Below are positions 1 through 7,751 of a DNA stretch of 64,000 nt, piece by piece. The notes beneath the pieces are model-generated. The model ran no database searches, was not told where the DNA came from, and saw nothing but the letters and a program-made list of their open reading frames with translations. Position numbers and translations under genes: made by a program. Source of the DNA: Alphaproteobacteria bacterium (GTDB lineage Bacteria > Myxococcota_A > UBA796 > GCA-2862545); the NCBI GenBank assembly GCA_020632925.1, contig JACKER010000014.1, positions 62,001-126,000 on the forward strand. The letters are read 5' to 3'. The stretch's first letter is position 1. Each line of letters begins with the position of its first letter.

Positions 1-456
1 GGGGGCGCCGTTGCGCGCGGTGTGCTCCATGATGACGACGACGCGCTTGGCGCCGTGCACCAGGTCCATCGCGCCGCCCATGCCCTTGACCATCTTGCCC
101 GGGATCATCCAGTTCGCGAGGTCGCCCTCGCGGCTGACCTCCATCGCGCCGAGGATGGCCAGATCGATCTTGCCGCCGCGGATCATCGCGAAGCTGGTCG
201 CGGAGTCGAAGATCACCGACCCCGGGATCATCGTCACCGTCTCCTTGCCCGCGTTGATCAGGTCGGCGTCGATCTCCGACTCGGTCGGGTACGGTCCGAG
301 CCCGAGCAGCCCGTTCTCCGACTGGAGCACGACGCTCATCCCCTCGGGGATGTTGTTCGCGACGAGCGTGGGGATGCCGATGCCGAGGTTCACGTAGAAC
401 CCGTCCCGCAGCTCCTGCGCGGCACGGATGGCGATCTGCTCGCGGGTCAGCGCCAT
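1..456 (-). CDS. scoB: 3-oxoacid CoA-transferase subunit B (partial)
   Basis: Succinyl-CoA:3-ketoacid CoA-transferase, beta subunit, which moves CoA from succinyl-CoA to acetoacetate in the cytoplasm. The first 152 residues are present and the C-terminus runs off the left edge. The N-terminus reads MALTREQIAIRAAQEL, followed by the glycine-rich NLGIGIPT loop. The SENG motif carries the catalytic glutamate of this family (Glu47 here). The ATG at 456-454 lies 4 bases after the scoA stop, so the two subunits are co-transcribed and probably coupled. The pair was not read antisense, because the plus-strand frames here are arginine-rich and show no family signature. Identity is secure; substrate preference (acetoacetate versus another 3-oxoacid) is inferred. 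Confidence 0.93.
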   Translation of the reverse strand, partial: MALTREQIAIRAAQELRDGFYVNLGIGIPTLVANNIPEGMSVVLQSENGLLGLGPYPTESEIDADLINAGKETVTMIPGSVIFDSATSFAMIRGGKIDLAILGAMEVSREGDLANWMIPGKMVKGMGGAMDLVHGAKRVVVIMEHTARNGAP

Positions 457-460
457 GGCC

Positions 461-1168
461 TCAGGCCTCCTTGCGGGTGGTGCGGCGCTCGATGCGCTTC
501 TCGTGGCGCGCGTCGGGACCGGCCACGACCACGCGGTGCACGAACACGCCGGGGAGGTGGATCTCGTCGGGATCGAGCTCGCCAGCGTCGACGACCTCCT
601 CGACCTCGGCGATCGTGACGCGGCCCGCCATGGCGCACAGCGGGTTGAAGTTCCGCGCCGTCCGCCGGAACACGAGGTTCCCCCAGCGGTCCGCCTTCCA
701 CGCCTTCACGATGGCGAAGTCGCCCGTGATGGCCCGCTCCATGAGGTACGTCCGGCCGTCGAACTCGCGGGTCTCCTTGCCCTCGGCGATGGGTGTGCCC
801 ACCCCGGCCGGCGTGAAGAACGCGGGGATGCCCGATCCACCCGCGCGCAGGCGCTCGGCGAGCGTGCCCTGGGGCACGAGCTCCACCTCGAGCTCGCCCG
901 ACAGGAACTGCCGCTCGAACTCCTTGTTCTCGCCGACATAGGACGAGACCATCTTGCGGATCTGCTTCGGGCCGAGGAGCAGCCCCAGCCCGAAGTCGTC
1001 GACGCCGCAGTTGTTGGACACGACCACGAGGTCCTTGACCCCACGATCGCGGAGCGCTGCGATGCAGAGCTCGGGGATACCGCACAGACCGAAGCCGCCT
1101 GCCAGCAGCGTCGCGCCGTCGGGGATGTCACTCACCGCCGTCGCGGCGTCGCGGACGACCTTGTCCAT
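461..1168 (-). CDS. scoA: 3-oxoacid CoA-transferase subunit A
   Basis: Alpha subunit of the same CoA-transferase, 235 aa, the usual length for bacterial ScoA/AtoD. It opens with MDKVVRDAATAVSDIPDGA and contains the LLAGGFGLCGIPE segment and the SNNCG motif, then the GAGTP-like loop as GVGTP. These signatures place it with the alpha subunits. The start at 1168 follows a GGGGGAA purine run that can act as a ribosome binding site. It begins 16 bp after the rplC stop, so rplC-scoA-scoB is probably one transcript, an unusual pairing of a translation gene with ketone-body or polyhydroxybutyrate metabolism. The complete heterodimer would degrade or activate acetoacetate in the cytoplasm. Confidence 0.95.
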   Translation of the reverse strand: MDKVVRDAATAVSDIPDGATLLAGGFGLCGIPELCIAALRDRGVKDLVVVSNNCGVDDFGLGLLLGPKQIRKMVSSYVGENKEFERQFLSGELEVELVPQGTLAERLRAGGSGIPAFFTPAGVGTPIAEGKETREFDGRTYLMERAITGDFAIVKAWKADRWGNLVFRRTARNFNPLCAMAGRVTIAEVEEVVDAGELDPDEIHLPGVFVHRVVVAGPDARHEKRIERRTTRKEA

Positions 1169-1184
1169 GGGTTCCCCCCTGCTG

Positions 1185-1841
1185 TCAGGCCTTCTTCACC
1201 GTCTTGCGCACGGTGACGACGCCGCCGTTCGGACCAGGCACGCCACCGCGGATGAACGCCAGGTTGCGCTCGGTGTCGATCTTGGCGACGACCATGTTCT
1301 GCACGGTCACGCGCGCGTTGCCCATCTGGCCCGGCATCTTCATGCCCTTGAGCGTCATGCCGGGGGTGAGGCGCGTACCGATCGAGCCGCCGTGGCGGAA
1401 GAACTCGTGCACGCCGTGGCTGCGCTCGAAGCCGGCGTGGTGGTGGCGCTTCATGACGCCCGCGTACCCACGGCCCTTGCTGGTGCCGACCACGTCGATG
1501 CGGTCGCCGGCGGCGAACACGTCGCCCACGGTCAGGACGGTGCCCTGCTCGGTCTTGGCGGCGGTCTCGGCGTCCACCCGGAACTCACGAACGACCTTCA
1601 GCGCGTTCTCGAGGCCGGCCTTCTTGAACTGGCCCATGTCCGGGCGGTTGGTCCGGTTGGCCTTCTTGTCGCCGAAGCCGAGCTGGAGCGCGTCGTACCC
1701 GTCCCGCGAGCCTGCGGTCTTCACGCGGAGGACCGGGCAGGGGCCGAGCTGGATGACGGTGACGGGGATGACCTCGGCGTTCTCGTCGAACAGCTGGGTC
1801 ATTCCGATCTTGCGGCCGATGAGGCCGATCTTGGAGTTCAC
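1185..1841 (-). CDS. rplC: 50S ribosomal protein L3
   Basis: Ribosomal protein L3, 218 aa, full length. The N-terminus GLIGRKIGMTQLFDE is the L3 signature. The C-terminal loop contains GSIGTRLTPG and MKMPGQMGN, which reach the peptidyl-transferase region in known structures. The residue matching E. coli Gln150, the PrmB methylation site in GSIGQ, is Thr here, so that modification is unlikely. The start is GTG at 1841, preceded by GGAGG at a 7-base spacing. Normally rplC sits between rpsJ and rplD in the S10 operon. Here neither neighbour is ribosomal: a Cgl-like envelope gene lies upstream and scoA downstream. It may be the sole L3 gene, relocated, or a second copy. Confidence 0.96.
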   Translation of the reverse strand: MNSKIGLIGRKIGMTQLFDENAEVIPVTVIQLGPCPVLRVKTAGSRDGYDALQLGFGDKKANRTNRPDMGQFKKAGLENALKVVREFRVDAETAAKTEQGTVLTVGDVFAAGDRIDVVGTSKGRGYAGVMKRHHHAGFERSHGVHEFFRHGGSIGTRLTPGMTLKGMKMPGQMGNARVTVQNMVVAKIDTERNLAFIRGGVPGPNGGVVTVRKTVKKA

Positions 1842-1927
1842 GATGTCCTCCGCATTGGACGACGATGACGCCGTCGTACGGGTTGGTGGGAGCCGCGGGC
1901 ACCGAGCCCACGGCCGAGAGGCGAGCG

Positions 1928-1933
1928 AACCTA
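1928..1933 (-). promoter_or_regulatory. Putative -10 element of rplC-scoAB
   Basis: On the minus strand the sequence TAGGTT lies about 87 bases before the rplC GTG, in the 116-bp gap between rplC and the Cgl-like gene. The same TAGGNT pattern recurs before several other genes in the window. No good -35 hexamer is visible, so this is only a motif-based suggestion. Confidence 0.25.
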
Positions 1934-1958
1934 ACGGGGCGTCGTCCCCCGGGCACGC

Positions 1959-2642
1959 TCAGAAGGTGTACTTCAGGTACCCGAACGGCGAGATGCCGAG
2001 GTCGAAGCCGATCACGTACATGATCGGGACGTCGAGTCCGAGCGAGAAGTGCGAGAGCTTAGTGTAGTACTCGAGGGTCGGCGTCCCCATGACCGTCGGG
2101 AGCGGGCCGGCGTTCAGCGACGCCTCCTGACCGCCCCACTGGGACACGATGGCCTCCTGGTACTGGTTGGGCTCCATGAGCAGCGGCATGGCGATCACGC
2201 CGCCGCCCGCCGCGACCCCGAGGCCGAGGCGGCGGGTCACGTAGGTCGACATCTCGATCTGGCCGAGGCCGCCGAACATGTGGACGTCGCCCTGGATGAA
2301 CGGGCCGATGGCGGCGAGCTCCTCCGGACGCGGACCGTTGAACAGCCCCTGGTAGAAGTCGACCTCCCAGGCCACGCTGAAGCGCTCCCGGTCGACGAAC
2401 TCCTGGCCCACGCCGATCGTGGACGCGACGACGCCCGACAGCAGCGGGCCCCCGTTCGCGCGGACGCGGCCGTGCGTGTTGAGCCACAGCGTCGAGCCGA
2501 TGTCGGCCTTCAGGAACAGCCCGCGGTTCACCTCGCGGACCACCTCGTCCTTTCCGCGGGTGGTGGACGGGGCGTCGTCCTGCGCCAGCGCGGCGGCGGG
2601 CAGGACCAGGGCGATGAGGGTGAGGGCGGCGGAGCGCAGCAT
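1959..2642 (-). CDS. CglE-like outer-membrane gliding protein
   Basis: A 227-aa exported protein resembling the adventurous gliding motility protein CglE of myxobacteria. A clear signal peptide, MLRSAALTLIALVLPAAALA, is cut before QDD. The mature part alternates short amphipathic strands rich in Gly and aromatic residues (GVGQEF, FSVAWEVDFYQG, MFGGLGQIEMST) and ends in a terminal phenylalanine (YLKYTF). Both features are typical of small outer-membrane beta-barrels. It is the last gene of the minus-strand envelope block, 36 bp after the small CglF-like gene and downstream of gltE-gltD-gltC-gltB-gltA. The Cgl name is from remembered similarity plus context. The barrel and secretion calls are from the sequence. 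Confidence 0.6.
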   Translation of the reverse strand: MLRSAALTLIALVLPAAALAQDDAPSTTRGKDEVVREVNRGLFLKADIGSTLWLNTHGRVRANGGPLLSGVVASTIGVGQEFVDRERFSVAWEVDFYQGLFNGPRPEELAAIGPFIQGDVHMFGGLGQIEMSTYVTRRLGLGVAAGGGVIAMPLLMEPNQYQEAIVSQWGGQEASLNAGPLPTVMGTPTLEYYTKLSHFSLGLDVPIMYVIGFDLGISPFGYLKYTF

Positions 2643-2678
2643 GGGTTCCTCGGCGGGATCGTTGTCGGGGGCGTCGGT

Positions 2679-2957
2679 CTACTTGATCTCGTCGACCGAC
2701 TGCAGCATCTCCTTGTCCCACTCTTCCCGCAGCTTGATCAGCGGGTTGAAGCTCGCCTTGCGGCGATCGAGGAGCAGGGAGCCCTGCGGCTTGACGAGCT
2801 CACCGGTGACGTCGACGCCTTCGAAGTCGATCTCGGTGCGCTCCTTGTACTTGATCTGACGGCCGGCGTCGTCGCCGCCGTCGTCCTGGGCGAACGCGGG
2901 GAGCGACACCAGGCCCATCGCCAGGACCAGGCTCGTGCGGATGCAGGTGCGGACCAT
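2679..2957 (-). CDS. CglF-like small exported gliding protein
   Basis: A 92-aa protein with signal peptide MVRTCIRTSLVLAMGLVSLPAFA followed by an acidic stretch. The core, KYKERTEIDFEGVDVTGEL, leads to LLLDRRKASFNPLIKLR and the tail DKEMLQSVDEIK. The pattern of a short strand segment, then RRK, then a charged helix ending in QSVD, matches what I recall of the small myxobacterial CglF family. Its position between gltE and the CglE-like gene supports that. A GGGAGG-type ribosome binding site precedes the ATG. It is probably periplasmic, since no lipobox or second membrane segment is present. A generic small periplasmic protein cannot be excluded. Confidence 0.55.
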   Translation of the reverse strand: MVRTCIRTSLVLAMGLVSLPAFAQDDGGDDAGRQIKYKERTEIDFEGVDVTGELVKPQGSLLLDRRKASFNPLIKLREEWDKEMLQSVDEIK

Positions 2958-2993
2958 GTTCCCTCCAGGTGAACGAGTGGGACGACGAACAGC

Positions 2994-4454
2994 TTACTCT
3001 GGCGCGGGCTCTTCCGGCGTCTCGCCCTCGGGAGCGGGGGCGGGAGCGCCGCCACCGCCGCAGCCGGCGATCGCCTCGTCGAGGGCGGGGACGTACGCGT
3101 CCAGCAGCTGCTGGATGTCGGGGGCCATGTCGACGTCCTTCGCGTCCACGACCATCTGGGCCTGCTCGAGGATCATCCCGATCTCCTCCACCGAGCCCGG
3201 GTCGAGGCAGGACGCGTTCGCGTCGAGCTTGCCCTTGGTGGTGGTGATCGTGGACGCCATGTTGTTGAGCAGCTCCTCGTTCCGGCGCTGACGCTCTTCC
3301 TCGGCCCGCTTCTTCTCGGCCTCGATCCGCTTCTTCTCGTCCTCGGCGGCCTGGAGCTGGCGAACCTTCTCCATCTCCGCGAAGACCACGTGCGTCGGCG
3401 GGATGGTGCCGGCCTTGGAGTCGACGAAGGCCTGCAGGTACTTCATCGCCTTCGCGAAGTCCTTCACGTACCGACTGTAGAGGATGGCAGCGTTGAAGTA
3501 CGCCTCGTCGAACTGCGGATCCTGCTTGATGATCTCGTCGTACAGCGCGCCGGCGGCCTTGAAGTCACCCGTCCCGCGGGTCGCGACGGCGAGCCCGAGC
3601 TTGGCCTCGATGGACGAGGGGTTGGCCTGGGTCGCGGCGTCGAAGCAGGTCTTGGCCAGGATGTAGTCGCCGGAGTTCAGCGCGACCCACCCGAGGTTCA
3701 TGTTCGCCTCGAAGTTCGTCGACTGCAGCTTGATGGCCGTCTTGAACTTCTCGATCGCGGCGGCCTCGTCCCCCTGGATCAGGTAGGTCACGCCCATGTT
3801 GTTGTACGTGCCCGGGTCACCCGCGTTGAGCAGCAGCGACTTCTCGGCCGTGAGCTGGCTCATGCCGTAGTTCTGCTTCGCGTAGTACAGCGCGGACAGG
3901 TTGCGGTACACGTCGGCGCTGTCGGGCTTGTGCCGCAGGATCTCCTGGCCCTCGGCCATCGCGTCGTCGTACCGGCCGGCCTTCACGAGCGCCGCGATGT
4001 AGTCGTTGCGGGCTTCCCAGCTCTCCGGGTTCTTCTCGGCGTTCTGCTGGTACAGCGTCACCGCCTCGGTGCTCTTGCCCTCTTCCTCGAGGACGCGAGC
4101 GAGGGAGAACATGGCCGCCTCGTACGACGGGTCCTCCTCGTACGCCTTGCGGTAGTGGGTCTCGGCGTCCGAGGTGTGGCCGAGCTGCTCGGCGGTCCAG
4201 CCCGCGTTGAAGTGGGCCTTGGCGCCCCCGCCGAGGTTGGCGGACGCGTTGAACCGGTCGTAGGCCATGGTGTAGTCCACGGCGCCGGTCTTCTTGTCCG
4301 GGTGCGTGAGGAGATCCAGCCCGTTCTGGAAGTTGGCCGCCGGGTTCTTGGCGAGCTCCTCCTCCGAGAAGTTCTGGACGCCGCCACCGCCGCCGCCCTT
4401 GGGGCAGCCGACGAGGGCGAGGGACGCGACGAACGTGAGAATCGTGATGCGCAT
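2994..4454 (-). CDS. gltE: GltE-like TPR lipoprotein
   Basis: A 486-aa lipoprotein made mostly of tetratricopeptide repeats. The leader MRITILTFVASLALVGC ends in the lipobox LVGC, followed by PKGGGGGG. Helical repeat pairs with TPR spacing (AHFNAGWTAEQLGHTSDAE, NNMGVTYLIQGDEAAAIEKF and others) fill roughly residues 45-370. A charged coiled-coil-like helix (EDEKKRIEAEKKRAEEERQ) follows, then a Pro/Glu-rich tail. This matches GltE/AglT, a periplasmic TPR scaffold of the gliding machine. The start at 4454 was chosen because it creates the lipoprotein leader; the frame stays open further upstream, but only as overlap with gltD. It begins 14 bp after gltD. The Asp residue after the lipid Cys that would signal inner-membrane retention is absent, so outer-membrane anchoring is inferred. 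Confidence 0.7.
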   Translation of the reverse strand: MRITILTFVASLALVGCPKGGGGGGVQNFSEEELAKNPAANFQNGLDLLTHPDKKTGAVDYTMAYDRFNASANLGGGAKAHFNAGWTAEQLGHTSDAETHYRKAYEEDPSYEAAMFSLARVLEEEGKSTEAVTLYQQNAEKNPESWEARNDYIAALVKAGRYDDAMAEGQEILRHKPDSADVYRNLSALYYAKQNYGMSQLTAEKSLLLNAGDPGTYNNMGVTYLIQGDEAAAIEKFKTAIKLQSTNFEANMNLGWVALNSGDYILAKTCFDAATQANPSSIEAKLGLAVATRGTGDFKAAGALYDEIIKQDPQFDEAYFNAAILYSRYVKDFAKAMKYLQAFVDSKAGTIPPTHVVFAEMEKVRQLQAAEDEKKRIEAEKKRAEEERQRRNEELLNNMASTITTTKGKLDANASCLDPGSVEEIGMILEQAQMVVDAKDVDMAPDIQQLLDAYVPALDEAIAGCGGGGAPAPAPEGETPEEPAPE

Positions 4455-4468
4455 GGTCGCTCCCACCG

Positions 4469-7400
4469 TCAGAGGCTGGTCTCGAAGGAGTACTTGGTGC
4501 CCGACTTGGACGAGGTCCACCGCGGGTCGAGCAGCTGCTCGGACAGGCCCGGGAAGTCGTCGGGACGCAGCTCGCCAAGGCGGCGCGTCGCGTGCGCCGT
4601 GTTCTCGTTGTACAGCGTCAGCTCGTAGGACTTCTCGAGGGCCAGCTTGTAGGCGTTGACCGCCTTCTCGTCCTGGACGTAGGCGCGGTCCTCGATGCCC
4701 ATCTTGTACAGCTCGCGCTGATCCTCGGTGAGGTAGCTCGGCACGTCGCCGGTCCGCATGCTCTCGGCCATGTTCTCGTAGGCCTTGCCGAGCGCGACCA
4801 GCGAGGCCAGACCCCACTCACCAGCACCCGTCGCGACGACCGCGGTGAAGGACTTCTCGACCTCCACCAGGGCCTTCGCCTTCTTGGAGAGGCTGTCGAC
4901 CAGGGCCTTGTCCTCGGCCTTGCGAGAGGCGCCGCGACCGGGGCCCGTGATCCTCATGGCCGTGTACGCCTCGAGGCTCGGGGCCGCGAGCTGGTACATC
5001 ATCTCGGCCACGAACTCCGTGTGCGGGCCCGGGGCGCCGCCGCTCGCCTTGTACTTCTCGTACAGGTTGACGGTCTCCTTGTAGACCGCGTCCCGCTCCT
5101 TCATCTTGCCCAGCTTCTCCATCGCCTGGCCGTAGTGGAGGCGGGCGAAGTACTGGAACTCGAGGGGCGCGTTGGCCGGCGGCGACTTGTAGAACGCCTG
5201 GTACGCGTTCGCGGCGTCCTGCCAGCGGCTGCTCTCCTCGTAGATCTTGGCGACGCGGATGCGGGTGTCGGCCACGCGCTCGTCGTCGGGGTAGGCCGCG
5301 ACGAAGGCGTTGTAGTCCGTGACCGCCTGGTCCGTCGCACCGAGCGCCTTGCGGAAGACGGCCGCCGAGTAGATGGCGTCGCCGGCGCGCTTCTCGATGT
5401 CGGGGAGCTTGTCGGCGTTCTCGGTCTTCTTCTTCTCCTCCGGCGTCAGCGCCCAGAGCTTCTCGTAGTAGAGCGCCGCGTTGTCGTAGTCCGCGATCTG
5501 CTCGTAGTCGTACCCGAGGTACGCGATCTGGTCGTAGTAGTACTTGGTCTTCGTCCCGAAGCGGGGGTCGTCGACCAGGATGTGCCGGACCTTCATGGAG
5601 TCGGCGACGCGCCCCGCCTTCGTGTAGTACGCGGCGGCGTTGTTCAGCGCCTGCGGCGTGATCGCGGCGCTCGGGAACTCCTCGGCGAACGCGACGAACC
5701 CGTCGGCGGCCTTGCCGTAGTCCTTGTCCTTCTCGAACGCGACCTCGATGACCTTGAAGGACGAGTTCATGTAGATGCTGGCGACGTCCTCCTTGAACTT
5801 CGGCGAGCCGAGGCCCTCCTGGTCACGGAAGGTCTTGGCGGTCTGCTTGAGCGCCTCCCAGTTCTTCGTGATGTTCAAGGTGTCGAGGATGAGGTTCGCG
5901 GCGAGCTCGGCCTCCTTGCTCCGCGGGTCCATCGCGATGACCGCCTGGAACTGCTTGGAGGCCTCCTCGAAGCGGTACTTGCCGTACAGCAGGTACGCCG
6001 ACTTGTAGATGACGTCCTTGACCTTCTTGTCCTGCGGGTACAGCGTCGCGTACTTGTTGCAGGCGTCGACGAAGCGCTGCTCCCACGCGGTGAGCGGCTG
6101 CGCCTGGACGTTCTCGGTCAGGTTCCGGGTGTTGACGTCCGTCCTCACGCCACCGCCGCCCTCGGCCTTGATCTGCTCCTCGGCGGCGAAGATCGCGGAC
6201 TCCGCACAGAACTTGCTGTGCTCGCCCTGCGGGTTGAGGTCGACGGTCGCCATGTACTGCTCGTAGGCGCCGGCGTAGTCCTTGAGCTTGTACAGGAGCT
6301 CGGCGTACGCGTAGTGCACCTCGTACGCGTGCTCGTTCGTCGCGAAGATCTCGATGTACTTGGCATAAGCGTCGCGAGCGAGGCCGTACACCTTCATCGT
6401 GTCGGGGTGCCGGGTCTTCTCGTACTGGCGGGCGGTGTTGTGGTAGTCCACCGCGATGCCGCGCAGCTGGCTCTCGATCTTGTCGTTCGCGTCCGCGACG
6501 GCGTTCGGGTCGGCCGCGTTCGCGTTCTGCCAGGCGGTGCCCGGACCGTAGTCGTTGCGCAGCTTGTAGATCTCTTCGAGCGCCTTCTCGCGCTCGCCCA
6601 TCTTCTTGTACGCGGTGATGATCTCGGTCTGGTACTCGGGGTTGTCCTTCGCCATCGGCATGTCGATGATCAGCCGCTGGTACATCTGGACGGACCGATC
6701 GAACTTGCCCTGCTCGAAGAACATCGCCGCGAGGCGCTTGAGCGTGGTGCGGATGAGGTCGGTCCGCCCGAGCTGCGTGAAGTAGGTGATGGCCTCGTCC
6801 ATCTGGTCGGCGTCGGCGAAGAACCGGACCAGATCCTTGAGCGCCTCGTCCTGCAGCTGGATCGAGCTCGTGCTCTGCTGCTGGCTCATCGAGTAGTCGA
6901 CCACCTTCTTCATCGTGTCGATGGCGGCCTGGTACTCACCGACGTTGTACTCGCACCAGGCGAGCTTGTACATCGCGTACGAGTACTTGGGGTGGTTCGT
7001 GTACGTCGAGGCCTTCTGGTAGGCCTTGAGCGCGCCGTACGCGTTGCCCTCGACCTCGAAGTAGTACTCGCCGATGTTCACGTACGCGTCGGGGATGTAG
7101 TCGCTGTCCGGGTAGACCTTGACCAGCGTCTTGAAGCTCTCGACCGCGTTCTGCTCGTCGCCGATGTCCTTGTACGCCGAGCCGAGGAAGAAGGTCGCCT
7201 GGTCCGCGCGGTTGTACCGCGGGTAGTTCGTGAGGATTCCCTGGTAGAGCTTGATGCTCTTCTCCTGCCAGGCGCGCGACCCCGTGTTGTTCGCCTGGAG
7301 CAGGTCGGGCTCGCAGCCGGGCTGGTTGAAGCAGGCCTCGTACTGCTGGTCGTAGACCGCCATCTCCTTCAGGTACAGGTACCGGCCCTGCTCGAAGTAC

Positions 7401-7714
7401 AGGTCGGCGAGACGGAGCATCATCTCCGCCTTGGTCTCGTCGGCGACGCCCTTCTGCAGCAGGCCCTTGAGCCGCTCGATGGACTCCATCCGCTTCTGCT
7501 CGGCGAGGCGTGCGTACTCCTCGTTGAGGGCGTTCTGGTCCGAGTCGAACTTGCGCAGCTTGATGGTCTTGCCGTTGCGCGACAGCGAGTCGTCCTCTTC
7601 GGCGGCGGCGTCGTCGGCGGCGTGGGCCGGCGTGGGGACGACCCCGCCCAGGGCGAGGGCGAGGGCCAGCGCGAGGGCGGCGCGGCGGAACAGGCGGTGA
7701 TCGAGCGTCGTCAT
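4469..7714 (-). CDS. gltD: GltD/AgmU-like TPR protein
   Basis: A 1081-aa periplasmic protein with signal peptide MTTLDHRLFRRAALALALAL through AHAADD. The rest is almost wholly helical TPR-like repeats: NAVESFKTLVKVYPDSDYIPDAY, GNAYGALKAYQKAS, AAALYYEKLWAL-type units and many others of 34-40 residues. Length, signal peptide, TPR content and position directly before gltE match GltD (AgmU), a large periplasmic component that connects the inner-membrane motor with outer-membrane parts in Myxococcus gliding. A GGAG Shine-Dalgarno lies 5-6 bases before the ATG at 7714. High Tyr and Lys content sets its codon use apart slightly from the Arg/Ala-rich neighbours. A long open frame on the opposite strand across this gene is an antisense artefact of GC-rich codons. 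Confidence 0.72.
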   Translation of the reverse strand: MTTLDHRLFRRAALALALALALGGVVPTPAHAADDAAAEEDDSLSRNGKTIKLRKFDSDQNALNEEYARLAEQKRMESIERLKGLLQKGVADETKAEMMLRLADLYFEQGRYLYLKEMAVYDQQYEACFNQPGCEPDLLQANNTGSRAWQEKSIKLYQGILTNYPRYNRADQATFFLGSAYKDIGDEQNAVESFKTLVKVYPDSDYIPDAYVNIGEYYFEVEGNAYGALKAYQKASTYTNHPKYSYAMYKLAWCEYNVGEYQAAIDTMKKVVDYSMSQQQSTSSIQLQDEALKDLVRFFADADQMDEAITYFTQLGRTDLIRTTLKRLAAMFFEQGKFDRSVQMYQRLIIDMPMAKDNPEYQTEIITAYKKMGEREKALEEIYKLRNDYGPGTAWQNANAADPNAVADANDKIESQLRGIAVDYHNTARQYEKTRHPDTMKVYGLARDAYAKYIEIFATNEHAYEVHYAYAELLYKLKDYAGAYEQYMATVDLNPQGEHSKFCAESAIFAAEEQIKAEGGGGVRTDVNTRNLTENVQAQPLTAWEQRFVDACNKYATLYPQDKKVKDVIYKSAYLLYGKYRFEEASKQFQAVIAMDPRSKEAELAANLILDTLNITKNWEALKQTAKTFRDQEGLGSPKFKEDVASIYMNSSFKVIEVAFEKDKDYGKAADGFVAFAEEFPSAAITPQALNNAAAYYTKAGRVADSMKVRHILVDDPRFGTKTKYYYDQIAYLGYDYEQIADYDNAALYYEKLWALTPEEKKKTENADKLPDIEKRAGDAIYSAAVFRKALGATDQAVTDYNAFVAAYPDDERVADTRIRVAKIYEESSRWQDAANAYQAFYKSPPANAPLEFQYFARLHYGQAMEKLGKMKERDAVYKETVNLYEKYKASGGAPGPHTEFVAEMMYQLAAPSLEAYTAMRITGPGRGASRKAEDKALVDSLSKKAKALVEVEKSFTAVVATGAGEWGLASLVALGKAYENMAESMRTGDVPSYLTEDQRELYKMGIEDRAYVQDEKAVNAYKLALEKSYELTLYNENTAHATRRLGELRPDDFPGLSEQLLDPRWTSSKSGTKYSFETSL

Positions 7715-7751
7715 GCGGTCTCCGGAATCGCGGGTGCGTCGATGCTCAGGT

